The notes under the pieces were generated by a model that ran no database searches, was not told the DNA's origin, and worked only from the letters and a program-made list of their open reading frames with translations. The position numbers and the translations under genes were made by a program. A stretch of DNA of 64,000 nt, taken from Massilia phosphatilytica (GTDB lineage: Bacteria > Pseudomonadota > Gammaproteobacteria > Burkholderiales > Burkholderiaceae_D). The stretch is taken from the NCBI RefSeq assembly GCF_002968015.1, contig NZ_PUIP01000005.1, positions 1 through 64,000 of the forward strand. The letters are read 5' to 3'. The first letter of the stretch is position 1; each line of letters starts with the position of its first letter. Below are positions 63,037 to 64,000 of this stretch, piece after piece.

Positions 63037-63531
63037 TCAGGCTCCCGGCGCCGCCGCGCGGCGGGCCTTGCTGATCGTGTAATGCTGGCTGGAGGGCTGC
63101 AGCACGGCGTCGAAGTTGACCGGCTCGTGCGCCGCGCTCACGACCATCAGCGCGGTGATCGAAAAATTCAGGCGATTGACGGCGTCCTCGCGCAGTTCGA
63201 GCCGGGCCTGCACGTTGCGCAGGCGCGGTTCGTGGCGCGCGATCGCCGCTTCGAGACTCTTGCAGATGAACGCGCGGTCGTCGGTACTCGACAGCGACAG
63301 GCCCGCGAAATCGTGCAGGCCGTACGCGACGATGGAACGCGCGCATTCGGGAAAGCGCCGGAATGCCTCTTCCGGCATCACGGCGCGGGTATTCAGCAGC
63401 GCCTCCAGGTCGCGCGCCACCGAATCCTTGATTTCCTCGAGCGAGACGCGCGGCACGGTGCCCGCGGAGCCCTGGCCAGGACGGTCGATCAGGCGATCGA
63501 ACAGCCCGGGCATGAATCCTTTTGCGGACAT
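63037..63531 (-). CDS. tssE: Type VI baseplate subunit TssE (gp25-like)
   Basis: A 164-residue gp25-family protein. An N-terminal FMPGLFDRLID start precedes VSLEEIKDSVARDLEALLNTRAVM, SIVAYGLHDFAGL and LELREDAVNRLNFSITALM (in place of the usual ExxR-containing core). It nucleates sheath assembly on the baseplate. Ends in a basic Ala/Arg tail (SKARRAAAPGA). Confidence 0.92.
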   Translation of the reverse strand: MSAKGFMPGLFDRLIDRPGQGSAGTVPRVSLEEIKDSVARDLEALLNTRAVMPEEAFRRFPECARSIVAYGLHDFAGLSLSSTDDRAFICKSLEAAIARHEPRLRNVQARLELREDAVNRLNFSITALMVVSAAHEPVNFDAVLQPSSQHYTISKARRAAAPGA

Positions 63532-63546
63532 CGTGCCGGCGCGCTA

Positions 63547-64000
63547 TCAGGCCGCGATCTTGTTGGCCGACAGGTCCCAGCCGCCCGACGTGTTACCGCC
63601 CGTGCCGCCGTTGACCTTCTGCTGGGTGTACTTCCACTTGACCTTGGAGTACTTGATCGACACGTCTTCGGTCAGGATGTTGCCCTGCTCGACGGACGGC
63701 GACACGCTGGAGATCAGCACGTTTTCCAGTTCGATCTCGAAGTACTTGACGCGCTCGCCCTGGCCGTCGGCGCGCAGGAACTCGAACTTCGCTTTCGGGA
63801 TGGTCTTGCCCGACGAGCAGGTCTGCAGCAGGATCGGCGTGGCCAGGTCGGCCAGCTTGGAGACGACGATGTCCTTGTGCTCGGTGCGCTCGGCGGTGTG
63901 GCCGCCGCCGGTCGACGCAGTGGCCGATTTCGGTTGCAGGACTTCCCACTGGACGCTCTTGACCTCGATCCAATCCTTGTGTGCGTTGTCGGCGGATTCA
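63547..64000 (-). CDS. hcp: Hcp tube protein (TssD), N-terminus outside window
   Basis: The last 151 codons of an Hcp-family T6SS tube protein. The visible part begins ESADNAHKDWIEVKSVQWEVLQP, the usual Hcp sequence about 15 residues into the protein, includes a Gly/Thr-rich loop (SATASTGGGHTAERTEHKD), KYFEIELENVLISSVSPSV and ends TSGGWDLSANKIAA, the typical C-terminus. It is 15 bp upstream of tssE. Confidence 0.95.
   Translation of the reverse strand, partial: ESADNAHKDWIEVKSVQWEVLQPKSATASTGGGHTAERTEHKDIVVSKLADLATPILLQTCSSGKTIPKAKFEFLRADGQGERVKYFEIELENVLISSVSPSVEQGNILTEDVSIKYSKVKWKYTQQKVNGGTGGNTSGGWDLSANKIAA

Overview
The window is about 64 kb of uniformly GC-rich chromosomal DNA. Its gene content (AcoR-type sigma-54 regulation, a large chemotaxis operon, a Gram-negative porin, PQQ enzymes, a type VI secretion system and a TonB receptor/glycosidase locus) suggests a betaproteobacterium of the Oxalobacteraceae, close to Massilia/Telluria. 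That placement rests on gene style only; there is no rRNA, tRNA or CRISPR in the window.

Layout. 1-4.3 kb: 5' end of a probable transposase gene, an HSL-type esterase, ilvD and a TauE/SafE permease. 4.3-14.3 kb: one chemotaxis operon (MCP-like protein, CheY, STAS protein, CheA, two full MCPs, CheW, CheR, CheB). 14.4-18.7 kb: a lipoprotein, a cytochrome P450 with a small partner, and a MarR regulator / AhpD-like / glutamine amidotransferase group. 18.7-34.2 kb: a catabolic regulon built around an AcoR-like sigma-54 activator. It holds an exported VOC protein and HupE-like permease, a 2-oxo-acid/acetoin-type dehydrogenase operon with its own lipoylation genes and a Tat-exported GMC dehydrogenase, and a divergent porin / PQQ dehydrogenase / cytochrome c / XoxJ-like operon. 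34.2-36 kb: a K/A-rich membrane protein and an M15 peptidase. 36-42.7 kb: first half of a type VI secretion system (TssM, TagF, OmpA-like protein, TssA). 42.7-52 kb: LysR, an atypical SDR and a beta-galactan utilisation locus (LacI, GH43, GH35, TonB receptor). 52.2-64 kb: second half of the T6SS on the minus strand (Hcp, TssE, TssF, TssG, ClpV, VgrG, a toxin, a probable immunity protein and PAAR).

Two systems stand out. First, three -24/-12 promoters (18793-18808 +, 29845-29860 -, 30006-30021 +) are each served by a pair of near-identical inverted-repeat sites (consensus TGNGACA-RA-TGTCNCA). This ties the VOC/HupE pair, the dehydrogenase operon and the PQQ operon to one enhancer-binding protein, most simply the AcoR-like protein encoded between them. 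The arrangement suggests periplasmic oxidation of an alcohol or diol by PQQ and GMC dehydrogenases, followed by cytoplasmic cleavage by a lipoyl-dependent complex whose lipoyl domain is a free-standing 81-residue protein. Second, the VgrG-linked effector ends in a domain whose FWSG, TLE-T, LW-VS-YA and late Glu motifs follow the ADP-ribosyl cyclase/CD38 pattern. It would therefore be an NAD-consuming antibacterial toxin, followed by an overlapping unknown gene that is probably its immunity protein.
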